From Bacteroidota bacterium (GTDB lineage: Bacteria; Bacteroidota; Bacteroidia; Chitinophagales; Chitinophagaceae), in NCBI GenBank assembly GCA_016868585.1, contig VGGR01000001.1, positions 186,001-250,000 on the forward strand: DNA of 64,000 nt. The letters are read 5' to 3'. The position numbers and the translations under genes are program-made. The notes beneath the pieces are model-generated. The model was not told the origin of the DNA and did not search any database. It worked only from the letters and a program-made list of their open reading frames with translations. Below, piece after piece: positions 37,078 to 47,756 of the stretch (positions are counted from its first letter, which is position 1; every line of letters starts with the position of its first letter).

Positions 37078-40000
37078 ATGCGATTATACAAACTATTCAC
37101 CTGGATGTTGCTGCTGTCTATCACCTGCGCCGTTCAGGCGCAAACCACTTTCCCAGAAAATGGAGTGGCTGATCTCCGCGCTGGTTATTTTGCTTTCACC
37201 CATGCAACTATTGTAAGGGATGCAAATAATACATTGCAAGATGCTACACTTGTAATTCGCGATGGACGCATTTTGGCTATTGGTGTTGGGTTATCTGTGC
37301 CAGCCGGAGCAGTAGAGGTGGATTGTAAAGGAAAATTTATTTACCCTTCCTTTATTGATTTGTATGCGGATTATGGTATTCCTTCTGTACAACAGCGCCC
37401 TGCCAGTCAGCCCTTTGATTTTTTTCGCACGGTGCAGCTTGAAACAAATCTAAAAGGTCCGTATGGCTGGAATCAAGCCATTCGCAGCGAGCAACAGGCG
37501 CATATGATTTTTACTTCAGACGAGAGCAAGGCCAAATCCCTGCGTGAATTAGGTTTTGGTACGGTCCTTAGTCATATTCGTGATGGCATAGCACGAGGCA
37601 CAGGAACACTGGTAACCTTAGCCAATGAAAAAGAAAATCTGATAATCCTTAAAGACAGGGCCACGGCACATTATTCATTTAACAAAGGAAGCTCCACGCA
37701 GAGCTATCCCAGTTCCATGATGGGTAATATTTCGCTGCTTCGTCAAACCTACCTTGATGCACAATGGTACAAATCTCAGCCACAGGAGGAAGGGTATAAT
37801 CTTACCTTAAAGACTTGGAACGAAAATCAATCCCTGCCTCAGATTTTTGAGGCTAATGATAAATGGAATGATTTACGAGCCTTTCGAATAGGAAAAGAAT
37901 TTGGTGTTCAGTATATATTGAAAGCAGGGCAAAATGAATACCAGCGAATCAGTGAGCTGAAAGGGCTGGGTACTTTTTTTATTCTTCCCTTAAATTTTCC
38001 TGCTGCACAGGATGTTGAAGATCCATCCGATGCTCGATTTGTGGCACTCAATGACATGAAGCATTGGGAACTGGCTCCTTCTCAACCTGCTGCTTTTGAA
38101 AAAGCAGGGATCCCATTTGCTTTAACAACTTCGGATTTGTCCAATGTAAGCCAGTTTGCTCTTCAACTACAAAAGGCCAGAGAATACGGGCTCTCTGATA
38201 ATAAAATCATTGATGCGCTCACAAAAACTCCTGCAGAAATGCTAGGTGTTTTTGATAAGGTGGGTAGTTTGGAAAAGGGTAAGCTGGCTAATTTTTTAAT
38301 TACAACCGGTCCATTATTTCGTGATAAAACCGTCTTATTGCAGAACTGGATTCAGGGCAACAAATATGTTATCAAAGAAGATGCAGGAAATATAGCAGGA
38401 ACTTATCAGTTAGTGGTCTCTACACAAGCGGGTAAAGAAAATTATACGGTGGAAGTTAAATCTGCCGGTGCGGCTACAGTGTATGCAAAGGATACATTAC
38501 TTTCTCGCTTTGACTTTGACGGCAAACAATTGAAATTATCGTATGCCCCTGCTCCGGTCAAACAACGCCCTGCATTTGACAGCACACGTACACGTGGCGG
38601 GGCCGGTGGTATTGGCCCAGGTTTTTCAGGAAAGGCGGAGCAGCCTTTACCACCAACGGCCACCAGGTTGAGTGGTGTTGCCAATGGTAGCGAATGGAAT
38701 GGGGTGGGATCGGACTCATTAGGGAATCCACTGACCTGGACAGCCACATTGGTTAAGCAGGGCATAGTAACCATGGATAGTGCCCATAAAAAAGACTTGC
38801 CTGTTGTAGGAAAAGTAGTTTATCCTTTTTTACCATTTGGTTGGGAAGAAGGACAGCAACCAAAATCAGCGACGATCTTGATTAGTAATGCAACCGTTTG
38901 GACAAATGAGGCGCAGGGGGTAATCCAGCATGCTGATGTATTAATAAAAGACGGGAAAATCGCAGCCGTTGGTCATGGACTTACAGCGCCCACAGAGGCC
39001 ATGGTTATTGATGGAACAGGCAAGCATGTTACTGCAGGAATTATTGACGAACATTCTCATATTGCTGCTGCTTCAATAAATGAAGGCGGCCAATCGGTAA
39101 CCGCTGAAGTGCGCATCAGCGATAATTTAAACCCGGACGATATCAATATTTATCGTCAGCTCAGTGGAGGGGTTACTACTTCACATATCCTACATGGTTC
39201 TGCCAACGTAATTGGCGGGCAGACCCAATTGATCAAATTGCGTTGGGGGGCTAATGACGAAGGGTTGAAGTTTAGGAGCTGGCCCGGTCAAATCAAATTT
39301 GCCCTTGGAGAAAATGTTAAACGGTCGGCTTCTCTCACTGGAAATAGTAGATATCCCGATACGCGTATGGGGGTAGAACAGGTATTGATAGACGCTTTTA
39401 CAAGAGCAAAGGATTATCAAAAACAATGGCAGGATTATGAAGCTGCACGCAAAACATATGAAGCTGGTAAAAACAAAAAATTAGTAGAGGCACCCATCCC
39501 CCCCCGACAGGATTTGGAGTTAGATGCACTGGTGGAAATATTAGAAAAACGTCGATTTATTACTTGCCACTCTTATGTTCAAAGTGAAATTAACGGGGCC
39601 ATGGAAGTAGCTAATAGAATGGGTTACACGGTCAACACATTTACGCACATTCTTGAAGGGTATAAAGTGGCTGATAAAATGAAAGAGCATGGTTCATTTG
39701 CCTCTACCTTTTCCGATTGGTGGGCATATAAAATGGAGGTTGAAGATGCAACACCTTACAACGCTGCTATCATGCATAAGGTTGGATTGACCGTTGCGAT
39801 CAACTCTGATGATGCGGAGATGGCGCGTCGCTTAAACCAGGAAGCTGCTAAAGTGGTGAAGTATGGAGGCGTAACCGAGGAAGAAGCGCTTAAAATGGTT
39901 ACACTAAACCCGGCAAAAATGTTACATGTAGCAGACCGTGTTGGTAGTTTGTTGCCCGGAAAGGATGCCGATGTGGTGGTCTGGAGCGATCATCCCTTAA

Positions 40001-40236
40001 GTATCTATGCAAAATCGTTGTACACCATAGTGGATGGCGCCATTTATTTTGATAGAAAGAAAGATGAGGAGATGCAGCAAAAAGTTGATCAGGAAAGAAC
40101 ACGTCTGGTGCGCAAAATGAATGGTGAAAAAAGAAAGGGTGCCCCGGTTATCCCTGCACAACCAAGCTATCAGGTGATGCACAGTTGTCATGATCACGGG
40201 CACAACCATGGTTTACTGGTAATTGATATTGAATAA
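37078..40236 (+). CDS. exported tandem amidohydrolase, only C-terminal half with intact metal site
   Basis: About 1052 aa. The signal peptide ends at AVQAQ. Two amidohydrolase-like modules follow. The first (about 30-440) has the beta-strand frame but its metal motif reads PSFIDLYADYG, with no His-x-His. The second (about 590-1000) has TAGIIDEHSHI (His659 and His661), then FITCHS, FTHILEGYK and the Asp of INSDDAEM, a complete binuclear site. The two are joined by a Gly/Pro-rich linker. The extreme C-terminus is His-rich (HSCHDHGHNHG). Probable periplasmic hydrolase of unknown substrate. I chose ATG 37078, as the frame otherwise opens with TTG at 37039. Confidence 0.85.
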   Translation: MRLYKLFTWMLLLSITCAVQAQTTFPENGVADLRAGYFAFTHATIVRDANNTLQDATLVIRDGRILAIGVGLSVPAGAVEVDCKGKFIYPSFIDLYADYGIPSVQQRPASQPFDFFRTVQLETNLKGPYGWNQAIRSEQQAHMIFTSDESKAKSLRELGFGTVLSHIRDGIARGTGTLVTLANEKENLIILKDRATAHYSFNKGSSTQSYPSSMMGNISLLRQTYLDAQWYKSQPQEEGYNLTLKTWNENQSLPQIFEANDKWNDLRAFRIGKEFGVQYILKAGQNEYQRISELKGLGTFFILPLNFPAAQDVEDPSDARFVALNDMKHWELAPSQPAAFEKAGIPFALTTSDLSNVSQFALQLQKAREYGLSDNKIIDALTKTPAEMLGVFDKVGSLEKGKLANFLITTGPLFRDKTVLLQNWIQGNKYVIKEDAGNIAGTYQLVVSTQAGKENYTVEVKSAGAATVYAKDTLLSRFDFDGKQLKLSYAPAPVKQRPAFDSTRTRGGAGGIGPGFSGKAEQPLPPTATRLSGVANGSEWNGVGSDSLGNPLTWTATLVKQGIVTMDSAHKKDLPVVGKVVYPFLPFGWEEGQQPKSATILISNATVWTNEAQGVIQHADVLIKDGKIAAVGHGLTAPTEAMVIDGTGKHVTAGIIDEHSHIAAASINEGGQSVTAEVRISDNLNPDDINIYRQLSGGVTTSHILHGSANVIGGQTQLIKLRWGANDEGLKFRSWPGQIKFALGENVKRSASLTGNSRYPDTRMGVEQVLIDAFTRAKDYQKQWQDYEAARKTYEAGKNKKLVEAPIPPRQDLELDALVEILEKRRFITCHSYVQSEINGAMEVANRMGYTVNTFTHILEGYKVADKMKEHGSFASTFSDWWAYKMEVEDATPYNAAIMHKVGLTVAINSDDAEMARRLNQEAAKVVKYGGVTEEEALKMVTLNPAKMLHVADRVGSLLPGKDADVVVWSDHPLSIYAKSLYTIVDGAIYFDRKKDEEMQQKVDQERTRLVRKMNGEKRKGAPVIPAQPSYQVMHSCHDHGHNHGLLVIDIE

Positions 40237-40259
40237 TTGAACTCGATAAAAGCAGTTTT

Positions 40260-41600
40260 ATGCAAAAGATAATTTTAAGTGCGCTTTTAGCAGCTTCCTT
40301 GCCCTATTTACAAGCACAAGAAACCGTATTGCCTGCTAAAGAACAGCAGGGTAGCTTTTACTTAATTAATGCAACCATACATATTGGTAATGGCAAGGTG
40401 GTACAAAAAGGCGCCATCAAAGTAACCAATGGCAAGATCGAGGCAGTGGGGGATAATGTAGCAGTTCCTGCCGGAGCGGACAACGTAACTGATTTGAAAG
40501 GACAGGATATATATCCAGGGTTGATACTACCCACCAGCACTTTGGGACTAATTGAGATCAGCGCTGTACGTGCCACGCAAGATGCGCGTGAAATTGGCGA
40601 ATTGAATCCCAACGTTCGTGCTATTGTGGCTTATAATACTGATTCTAAAGTAATCAACACCCTGCGTTCAAATGGGATCTTATTAGCCAATGTAGTGCCT
40701 CAGGGGAATTTTGTAGCCGGAACCTCCTCTGTAGTCCAATTGGATGCATGGAATTGGGAAGATGCTGCCTACAAGACCGACGCAGGTTTACATGTGTACA
40801 TGCCTTCACTACTACCACGTCCGAATTTTGGAGGTCGTGGGGGTGGATTTGGAATGGGAAATTTTGGTGGACAAGGTAATGACCCGGTGAAGGAAGGTTT
40901 AGAAAAAATGGAGGGATTAAAAACTTTTTTCCGCGAGGCTAAGGCTTACCAACAATTAGCCGACCGAAAAGCTACCAACCTGAAGTTTGAAGCTGTCAAA
41001 GGTTTGTTTGAGAAGAAGCAGAAATTGTACATGCATGCCACCACGGCTAAACAAATTTTAGTGGCGCTTGATTTTGTGAACGAATTTGGGTTTGAAATGG
41101 TAATCGTGGGAGGAAGCGAAAGCTATCAGGTTGCCGATTTGCTAAGACAGCACAACGTTTCTGTGATTTTACAACAGCCACACAGTTTGCCCACTGCTGG
41201 TGATGACGATGTGGACCAGCCTTATAAAACTGCCGCACAATTAAAAAAAGCGGGTGTATTATTTTCCCTCTCTGATGATGATAGTCAAACACGTGGAAGA
41301 AACCTGGCTTTTAATGCAGGTACGGCCGCCGCCTATGGTCTAGACAAAGAAGACGCATTGGCAGCTATCACCCTTAATGCAGCGCGTATCATGGGTGTAG
41401 CTGATAAAACAGGTAGTATTGAAGTGGGGAAAGATGCAAACATTGTAGTGAGCAGTGGTGATCTTTTAGATATGCGTAACAGTAATGTGACAGCTGCTTA
41501 TATTCAGGGACGAAAAATAGATCTGACCGATAAGCATAAATTACTCAGTGATCGATTTGAGCAGAAATACGAATTGAAATCGACTCGGAAAGGGTTTTGA
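40260..41600 (+). CDS. exported amidohydrolase-like protein with no metal-binding motif
   Basis: 446 aa. The signal peptide ends at YLQAQ. The amidohydrolase composite-domain frame is clear (FYLINATIHIGNGKVVQKGA and, at the end, GSIEVGKDANIVV), but the strand-1 motif reads PGLILPTSTLG instead of PGLID-x-H-x-H. The second His motif is also altered (KLYMHATTAKQI). A Gly-rich insertion (GGRGGGFGMGNFGGQGND) sits at about 185-205. It lies 23 bp after the tandem protein, and strongly resembles that protein's inactive N-terminal module by layout. A non-catalytic subunit of the same complex is inferred. Confidence 0.8.
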   Translation: MQKIILSALLAASLPYLQAQETVLPAKEQQGSFYLINATIHIGNGKVVQKGAIKVTNGKIEAVGDNVAVPAGADNVTDLKGQDIYPGLILPTSTLGLIEISAVRATQDAREIGELNPNVRAIVAYNTDSKVINTLRSNGILLANVVPQGNFVAGTSSVVQLDAWNWEDAAYKTDAGLHVYMPSLLPRPNFGGRGGGFGMGNFGGQGNDPVKEGLEKMEGLKTFFREAKAYQQLADRKATNLKFEAVKGLFEKKQKLYMHATTAKQILVALDFVNEFGFEMVIVGGSESYQVADLLRQHNVSVILQQPHSLPTAGDDDVDQPYKTAAQLKKAGVLFSLSDDDSQTRGRNLAFNAGTAAAYGLDKEDALAAITLNAARIMGVADKTGSIEVGKDANIVVSSGDLLDMRNSNVTAAYIQGRKIDLTDKHKLLSDRFEQKYELKSTRKGF

Positions 41601-44600
41601 TTACAGATCCCTACCGTGACATTGCTTGAACTTCTTGCCACTTCCACAGGGGCAGGGGTCATTTCTCCCAATCTTTGGTCCAGTTGTAACAGGAGCCGGC
41701 TTGTCTTGTTCACTGGCAGCATGATCCTGTCCGGCATTCTTAACTTCCTCTTTGTTGGCACGCAAACTACTCATATCCGTGCGTTGCTGACGGCCTGCCT
41801 TTAATCCTGCTTCTTGCTGTTGTGCAGGCAGGGTGGCATGGCAAAGGAAGTTGACTATATTACGATTGAAGTCTGCATTCATATTGCGGAACAGCTGATA
41901 GGCTTCCATTTTATAAATCACCAATGGATCTTTCTGCTCGAGGTAAGCGGTTTGAACACTTTGCTTCAGGTCGTCCATAGATCGCAGATGCTCTTTCCAA
42001 TTTTCATCTATGACCGCAAGTGTTACCGAACGCTCTAATGCTTGCGTAAGTTCAAGGCCGTTTGAACTCAGTGTTTTAGTAAGATTGGCTAACACGTTGT
42101 ATCCTTTACGACCATCGGTGAAAGGAACGATTACATTTTCAATATTGGCGCCCTGTGTCAATCGGATATTTTTAAAAACAGGGATCGCTTGTCTCTCCAA
42201 TTCTTCTTTGTGTTGGTTGTAGCTGGTAATGGCTTCCTGATACAGTCGGTCAATAAGCTTTGTTTCCTCTGCTTTTAGCAACTCCTCTCTTGTAATGGAA
42301 CTGTCCAGTCCAAAATTTAAAATGCAGGCCATTTTAAATCCATCATGATCCTCCTGTTCCCGGAATGAAGTGACCAATCCTTCTGCCTGAGCCGCAAAAG
42401 CACTATCGATATCCAAAGCAAGGCGCTCTCCAAACAGTGCATGATTACGACGCTTATAAACAGCATTACGTTGCATGTTCATCACATCGTCATATTCAAG
42501 AAGTCTTTTGCGGATCCCAAAATTATTTTCTTCTACTTTTTTCTGTGCCCGTTGGATACTGTTGCTGATCATGCTGTGTTGTATCACATCGCCTTCTTTA
42601 TATCCCAGCTTGTCCATGAGACCGGCAATTCTATCGCTTCCAAACATTCGCATAAGATCATCTTCCAGTGAAACATAAAACTGGCTGGATCCCGGGTCTC
42701 CTTGCCTGCCAGACCGTCCACGTAATTGCCTGTCTACACGACGGCTCTCATGTCGTTCCGTTCCTATGATGGCCAGTCCGCCTGCTTCTTTCACGCCGGG
42801 GCCTAATTTTATATCAGTACCCCGACCAGCCATATTGGTGGCTATGGTTACCGCTCCAGCCAAACCGGCCTCTGCTACCACCTGGGCCTCACGGGCATGT
42901 TGCTTGGCATTTAAAACGTTGTGTGGAATTTTCTTTTGTTGGAGCAGACGGCCCAGCAATTCACTGACCTCTACAGAAGTGGTACCTACCAGACAAGGGC
43001 GGCCTGCGTTTCTTAGTGTTTCTATTTCGTCAATAACCGCCTTAAATTTTTCACGTTTGGTTTTGTATACCAGATCATCGCGATCATCACGAACCATATT
43101 CAAATTTGTTGGAATACTAACCACATCCAACTTATAGATACTCCATAGCTCTGCCGCTTCTGTCTCGGCTGTTCCAGTCATCCCCGCCAGCTTGTGATAC
43201 ATTCTGAAATAGTTCTGCAGGGTAATCGTTGCATAGGTTTGTGTAGCTGCCTCAATCTTTACGTTTTCCTTTGCTTCCAGCGCCTGATGAAGTCCGTCGC
43301 TATAACGTCGGCCCTCCATGATACGACCTGTCTGTTCGTCCACAATTTTAATAGCTCCTTCAATGATCACATACTCCACATCTTTTGCAAAAAGCGTGTA
43401 GGCTTTTAACAATTGTTGAACGGTGTGGATTCGATCGGCTTTTTGCGCATACTCATTCAGCGTAGCTTCCTTAAGTTGCATTTTTTCTTCGGCAGATCGT
43501 TCGCTTTTTTCAACCTCAGACAAGCGAACTCCAATATCAGGTAATACAAAAAATTCAGGATCCTCGCCGCTCTTGGTGATGACAGACAAGCCTTTGTCCG
43601 TCAGGTCAACTGATTTATTTTTTTCGTCGATATGAAACAACAATTCCTCGTCCACTTGTGGCATGTATCGTTGCTGGTCCTGCAAATAATAATTCTCTGC
43701 CTTTTGAAGTAGTACTCTTATCCCGGGCTCACTGAGGTACTTAATTACGGGACCATACTTGGGTAATCCACGATGCGCACGGAACAGGTACAAACCTCCG
43801 GTCTTGGGATCTTCTTGTCCTGCTGAAATTAGCCGTTTGGATTCATTAAGGCAATTACGAACAATTTTTTCCTGCTCTACTACCAATTGCTGTATACGCG
43901 GTTTGTGAATATGATATTGCTGGTCGTCGCCTTTGGCTACAGGGCCCGATATGATTAGGGGAGTTCTTGCATCATCAATTAATACAGAATCAACTTCATC
44001 TACCATGGCAAAATGGTGCTTGCGTTGAACCATTTCTTCAGGGTTATGCACCATATTATCCCGTAAGTAATCAAACCCAAACTCATTATTGGTGCCATAG
44101 GTTATATCAGCTCCGTAGGCTTTTCTTCTCTCCTCTGAGTTGGGTTGATGTTTGTCTATGCAATCAACGGTAATACCCAACCATTCAAATAGGGGGCCAT
44201 TCCATTCCTGGTCTCGTTTTGCCAGATAATCATTTACAGTAACCAGGTGAACGCCTTCCCCAGGTAATGCATTCAAGTAGGCCGGAAGGGTTGACACCAG
44301 TGTTTTTCCTTCGCCAGTTGCCATCTCTGCAATTTTACCCTGGTGCAGCACAATACCTCCTATTAACTGCACATCGTAATGCACCATATTCCAAGTAATG
44401 GTGGCACCTGCTGCAGTCCAGCTGTTTGAAAAGATGGATTGATCGCCCTCTATTCTAACGTAGTTATGTTTAACACTAAGGTCCTTGTCCAGCTGGGTAG
44501 CCGTAGCTACTATCTCTTTGTTTTCTTTGAATCGACGTGCTGTTTCTTTGATAACTGCAAAAGTCTCGGGCAACAATTGCTCCAAGATCACCTCAATTTC

Positions 44601-44897
44601 TTTGTTCCGTTGTTTACGCAGGCGGTCAACCTCCTGGTAGATAGCATCCTTTCCACTTAGGTCTGCGGGGGGAAGATTTTCCGCGGCCAGGTTTTGTGCA
44701 GCAATTTGTTGGTCAATGGGTAACAAATGCAATTTAACACGGGTCCTGAACTCTGCGGTTTTAGCACGCAACTGGTCATTATCAAGCTGCCGGTATTGTG
44801 CAAAGAATTCATTGACAGCAACAACCTGTGGTTGAACTTTTTTAACATCTTTCTCTGACTTGCTGCCGCCAAATATTTTGGAGATATATCCAAGCAT
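41601..44897 (-). CDS. secA: preprotein translocase ATPase SecA
   Basis: 1098 aa, longer than E. coli SecA (901) as is normal in this phylum. Nucleotide site [12 protein letters not shown] box [23 protein letters not shown] and the helicase motif [16 protein letters not shown] are intact. The C-terminus carries a zinc SEC-C motif ([14 protein letters not shown]), which contacts SecB or ribosomes. It drives Sec export through SecYEG. The ATG at 44897 gives the usual [11 protein letters not shown] start; the longer frame to 44951 crosses the promoter region. Stop abuts the end of the convergent amidohydrolase gene. Confidence 0.97.
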   Translation of the reverse strand: MLGYISKIFGGSKSEKDVKKVQPQVVAVNEFFAQYRQLDNDQLRAKTAEFRTRVKLHLLPIDQQIAAQNLAAENLPPADLSGKDAIYQEVDRLRKQRNKEIEVILEQLLPETFAVIKETARRFKENKEIVATATQLDKDLSVKHNYVRIEGDQSIFSNSWTAAGATITWNMVHYDVQLIGGIVLHQGKIAEMATGEGKTLVSTLPAYLNALPGEGVHLVTVNDYLAKRDQEWNGPLFEWLGITVDCIDKHQPNSEERRKAYGADITYGTNNEFGFDYLRDNMVHNPEEMVQRKHHFAMVDEVDSVLIDDARTPLIISGPVAKGDDQQYHIHKPRIQQLVVEQEKIVRNCLNESKRLISAGQEDPKTGGLYLFRAHRGLPKYGPVIKYLSEPGIRVLLQKAENYYLQDQQRYMPQVDEELLFHIDEKNKSVDLTDKGLSVITKSGEDPEFFVLPDIGVRLSEVEKSERSAEEKMQLKEATLNEYAQKADRIHTVQQLLKAYTLFAKDVEYVIIEGAIKIVDEQTGRIMEGRRYSDGLHQALEAKENVKIEAATQTYATITLQNYFRMYHKLAGMTGTAETEAAELWSIYKLDVVSIPTNLNMVRDDRDDLVYKTKREKFKAVIDEIETLRNAGRPCLVGTTSVEVSELLGRLLQQKKIPHNVLNAKQHAREAQVVAEAGLAGAVTIATNMAGRGTDIKLGPGVKEAGGLAIIGTERHESRRVDRQLRGRSGRQGDPGSSQFYVSLEDDLMRMFGSDRIAGLMDKLGYKEGDVIQHSMISNSIQRAQKKVEENNFGIRKRLLEYDDVMNMQRNAVYKRRNHALFGERLALDIDSAFAAQAEGLVTSFREQEDHDGFKMACILNFGLDSSITREELLKAEETKLIDRLYQEAITSYNQHKEELERQAIPVFKNIRLTQGANIENVIVPFTDGRKGYNVLANLTKTLSSNGLELTQALERSVTLAVIDENWKEHLRSMDDLKQSVQTAYLEQKDPLVIYKMEAYQLFRNMNADFNRNIVNFLCHATLPAQQQEAGLKAGRQQRTDMSSLRANKEEVKNAGQDHAASEQDKPAPVTTGPKIGRNDPCPCGSGKKFKQCHGRDL

Positions 44898-44904
44898 AGG
44901 GCGG

Positions 44905-44912
44905 CAAATATA
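44905..44912 (-). promoter_or_regulatory. -7 box of the secA promoter
   Basis: TATATTTG on the minus strand, full consensus, 7 nt before the secA ATG. It is 15 bp from the atpG box in the opposite orientation. Confidence 0.55.
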
Positions 44913-44927
44913 AGCCAAAAAAAACCC

Positions 44928-44935
44928 TAAATTTG
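44928..44935 (+). promoter_or_regulatory. -7 box of the atpG promoter
   Basis: TAAATTTG, full consensus, 18 nt before the atpG ATG. It and the secA box form an imperfect inverted repeat around a 15-bp A-rich centre, so the two promoters probably compete. Confidence 0.6.
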
Positions 44936-44953
44936 CATCCCAAACAAGCATAC

Positions 44954-45835
44954 ATGGCAGGCCAACTCAAAGAAGTCAGAAACCGAATAAAATCAGTACA
45001 AAGTACTCAGCAAATAACGAGGGCTATGAAAATGGTAAGCGCAGCTAAACTTCGCCGCGCCCAGGATGCAATTATTCAAATGCGTCCCTATGCCCATAAG
45101 CTGCAGAAGATGCTGTCCAATATTGTAAGCGCCGGTGAGGCAGGTACAGAAATGGCATTGGCGGCCGAACGTCCTGTAGAAAAAGTAATGCTGATTGTAA
45201 TTAGTAGCGACCGTGGGTTGGCCGGAGCTTTTAATGCCAACGTGGTAAAATTGACCAAGAGCATCATTGCTGAAAAGTATGCTGATCAGGCCAAAAAAGG
45301 AAATGTTACTATTTGGAATGTTGGTAAAAAAGCTTACGATAATCTAACCAAGCTAAATTTTAAAACAGACGCCACTTTCAAGGATATTTTTCTACAGTTG
45401 AGCTTTGAAAAGGTGCAAGAAGCAGCTGCCGCCGCTCGTCTGGCATTTTTAAACAAGGAATTTGATGTGGTTGAGATCATCTATAGCCAATTCAAGAACG
45501 TTGTTTCACAACACTTTGTAGCAGAGCGGTATCTGCCAATTCCGCGGACTGATAAAAAGAAAGGAGTAGCCCAAGCAGATTTTATTTTTGATCCAGAGAA
45601 AAATACGCTGGTTGCCGAGCTGATGCCCCGCATTTTGAACACCCAGCTCTATAAGGCTGTGCTGGACTCTAATGCCTCTGAACATGGGGCCAGGATGACG
45701 GCAATGGATAAGGCCAGTGAAAACGCAAATGAAATGTTGCGATCACTGAAAATTTCTTACAACCGTGCACGGCAGGCTGCGATCACTACCGAATTAACTG
45801 AAATCGTTAGTGGAGCCGCTGCATTGCGTGGGTAG
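44954..45835 (+). CDS. atpG: ATP synthase F1 gamma subunit
   Basis: About 293 aa. The N-terminal coiled coil [28 protein letters not shown] is conserved in the first 28 residues (positions 1-28), with the usual AAKLRRAQ continuation. The C-terminal coiled-coil [14 protein letters not shown] and [20 protein letters not shown] is also complete. It forms the central rotor shaft of F1. I placed the start at ATG 44954; an upstream TTG in frame lies inside the promoter box. The neighbours are secA and scpB, so atpG is detached from the rest of the atp cluster. Confidence 0.96.
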   Translation: MAGQLKEVRNRIKSVQSTQQITRAMKMVSAAKLRRAQDAIIQMRPYAHKLQKMLSNIVSAGEAGTEMALAAERPVEKVMLIVISSDRGLAGAFNANVVKLTKSIIAEKYADQAKKGNVTIWNVGKKAYDNLTKLNFKTDATFKDIFLQLSFEKVQEAAAAARLAFLNKEFDVVEIIYSQFKNVVSQHFVAERYLPIPRTDKKKGVAQADFIFDPEKNTLVAELMPRILNTQLYKAVLDSNASEHGARMTAMDKASENANEMLRSLKISYNRARQAAITTELTEIVSGAAALRG

Positions 45836-45898
45836 TTTAACTGTATACAATATTCTGATAGCGCTAACCCGCTTCTTTGTATTTTCAAGTTTCCAAAC

Positions 45899-46525
45899 AT
45901 GCCAGAAATTTCAACTTTATTGCCTCATATCGAGGCCTTGATATTTGCGAGTGATCGTCCATTGACCACACTTGAGTTAGCAGACTATGTAAATAATGCA
46001 TTTGGGTTTTTAGAAGACCGAGCTACTTCGGATCAGGTAGAAGCAGCGTTGAATGGGATCTCCGAAAAGTATGCCTCAGCATTTTATCCATTTGAGGTAG
46101 TACAGAGTGGGGGAGGATGGCAGTTCCTGACCAAGAAAGACTATCATCGCACTATTGCTCAAGTTAACGGTGATAAGTTTTTAAAAAGACTAACTGCGGC
46201 CTCTTTGGAAACCTTAGCAATCATTGCTTACAAGCAACCTGTCACCAAAGGAGAGATCGAAGCTATTCGTGGAGTGAGTTCAGATTATGCGGTACAAAAG
46301 TTATTGGAGAAGGAACTGATTGTAATCGCAGGACGTAACGAAAAATTGCCTGGTCATCCTTTAGTTTACGCCACATCCCGAATTTTTATGGATTATTTTG
46401 GCATCAATTCATCCGATGATCTTCCAAAAATCCAAGAAGTGCTGGCTGAGCAATTGATTTCACCAACTATTGTGCACACGAAAGCAATTACTGAATCGCT
46501 TCCTGCTGAAAGTCAAGAAGACTGA
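45899..46525 (+). CDS. scpB: segregation and condensation protein B
   Basis: 208 aa. Two winged-helix domains make a kleisin-associated protein of the SMC-ScpAB condensin. Visible are LLPHIEALIFASDRPLT at the start, GGGWQFLTKKDY, LSLETLAIIAYKQPVTKGEI-like sequence (ASLETLAIIAYKQPVTKGEI) and IRGVSSDYAVQKLLEKELI. No promoter is obvious in the 63 bp after atpG. scpA and smc are not in the window. Confidence 0.95.
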   Translation: MPEISTLLPHIEALIFASDRPLTTLELADYVNNAFGFLEDRATSDQVEAALNGISEKYASAFYPFEVVQSGGGWQFLTKKDYHRTIAQVNGDKFLKRLTAASLETLAIIAYKQPVTKGEIEAIRGVSSDYAVQKLLEKELIVIAGRNEKLPGHPLVYATSRIFMDYFGINSSDDLPKIQEVLAEQLISPTIVHTKAITESLPAESQED

Positions 46526-46531
46526 TCTTAT

Positions 46532-46539
46532 TATCTTCG
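46532..46539 (+). promoter_or_regulatory. -7 box of lysA
   Basis: TATCTTCG, one base off consensus, 4 nt before the lysA ATG and just after the scpB stop. The same variant precedes prs. Confidence 0.4.
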
Positions 46540-46543
46540 TTTC

Positions 46544-47755
46544 ATGTTTCCTCACCTGGCTCCACCAATACTAATTGAAGCGGCCCATCAATTTGGCACA
46601 CCACTTTATGTATATCATGCGGACCGCATTCGTTTTCAATACCAAAGCCTAAAGCAGGCCTTTTCGAATTGGGATGTTCGGTTTTTTTATGCCGTCAAAG
46701 CGCTTACCAATCTGCAAATTCTACGCTATGTTGATTCTTTAGGTTGTGCTGTGGATTGTAGCTCTATTAATGAGATCAAATTAGCCCTCAAGGCCAAAAT
46801 AGCCTGTGAAAAAATATTGTACACCTCCAACGGCATCAATTTTACAGAGATAGAAGAAGCGGTTACGCTGGGGGTGTATGTCAATGTAGATAGTTTGTCT
46901 GCACTTGAAAAATTTGGAAAGCGATTTGGCGATTCATACCCGGTGGGCATTCGACTTCGCCCCAATATAATGGCCGGGGGTAACCTTAAAATTTCAACAG
47001 GTCATGCGGCAAGCAAATTTGGTATCCCTGTTGAACAATTAGACCAAGTACTTGCGCTAATTTCTTCCTATAAGATCAACGTTCAAACATTGCATATTCA
47101 CACGGGAAGTGAAATAAAGGATGCTGAGGTCTTTGTACAAGGTATTCACCTTTTATTGGGCATCGTGGCTAACTTTCCTGACGTATGTGTGATTAACCTG
47201 GGAGGCGGGTTTAAAGTTCCCTATTACCCGAATGAAAAAGGAACTGATATACATGAGCTTGGCCATGCGTTGGCCACTCTTTTTACGGATTATCAGCAAA
47301 AAACAGGACGCCAACTGCAGGTGTGGTTTGAGCCTGGAAAATATTTGGTTTGCGAGGCTGGTTACCTTCTCACCACCGTAAATGTGTTAAAGGAAAATGA
47401 AATGCTGACTTTTGCAGGTGTAGATACCGGGTTGAATCAATTGATTCGCCCTATGTTCTATGATGCTTATCATCATATAGAAAACCTGACCAATCCTTTG
47501 GCACCAGTACACACCTATACTATTGTTGGAAACATTTGCGAGACGGACACATTAGGAGCAAATCGGAGTATGCCTACTATCCGGGAAGGTGATTTATTAT
47601 CCATCCAAAATGCAGGAGCTTATGGGTTTGAGATGGCTTCTTCATACAATGCAAGGCTTCGGCCAGCCGAAGTTCTTTACAAAGACGGAACTTTACAATT
47701 AATTCGCCGGAGGGAGACCCTTGAAGATCTAGTACAAACACAGGAAAGTTTATAA
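46544..47755 (+). CDS. lysA: diaminopimelate decarboxylase
   Basis: 403 aa. Last step of lysine synthesis, decarboxylating meso-diaminopimelate. The PLP-binding Lys lies in FFYAVKALTN, the His-rich HIHTGSEI follows, the glycine loop is NLGGGFKVPY, and FEPGKYLV plus GNICETDTLG supply active-site residues. Full length. It is followed with a 1-bp gap by a DUF4442 gene, so the pair is probably co-translated. Confidence 0.95.
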   Translation: MFPHLAPPILIEAAHQFGTPLYVYHADRIRFQYQSLKQAFSNWDVRFFYAVKALTNLQILRYVDSLGCAVDCSSINEIKLALKAKIACEKILYTSNGINFTEIEEAVTLGVYVNVDSLSALEKFGKRFGDSYPVGIRLRPNIMAGGNLKISTGHAASKFGIPVEQLDQVLALISSYKINVQTLHIHTGSEIKDAEVFVQGIHLLLGIVANFPDVCVINLGGGFKVPYYPNEKGTDIHELGHALATLFTDYQQKTGRQLQVWFEPGKYLVCEAGYLLTTVNVLKENEMLTFAGVDTGLNQLIRPMFYDAYHHIENLTNPLAPVHTYTIVGNICETDTLGANRSMPTIREGDLLSIQNAGAYGFEMASSYNARLRPAEVLYKDGTLQLIRRRETLEDLVQTQESL

Positions 47756-47756
47756 G

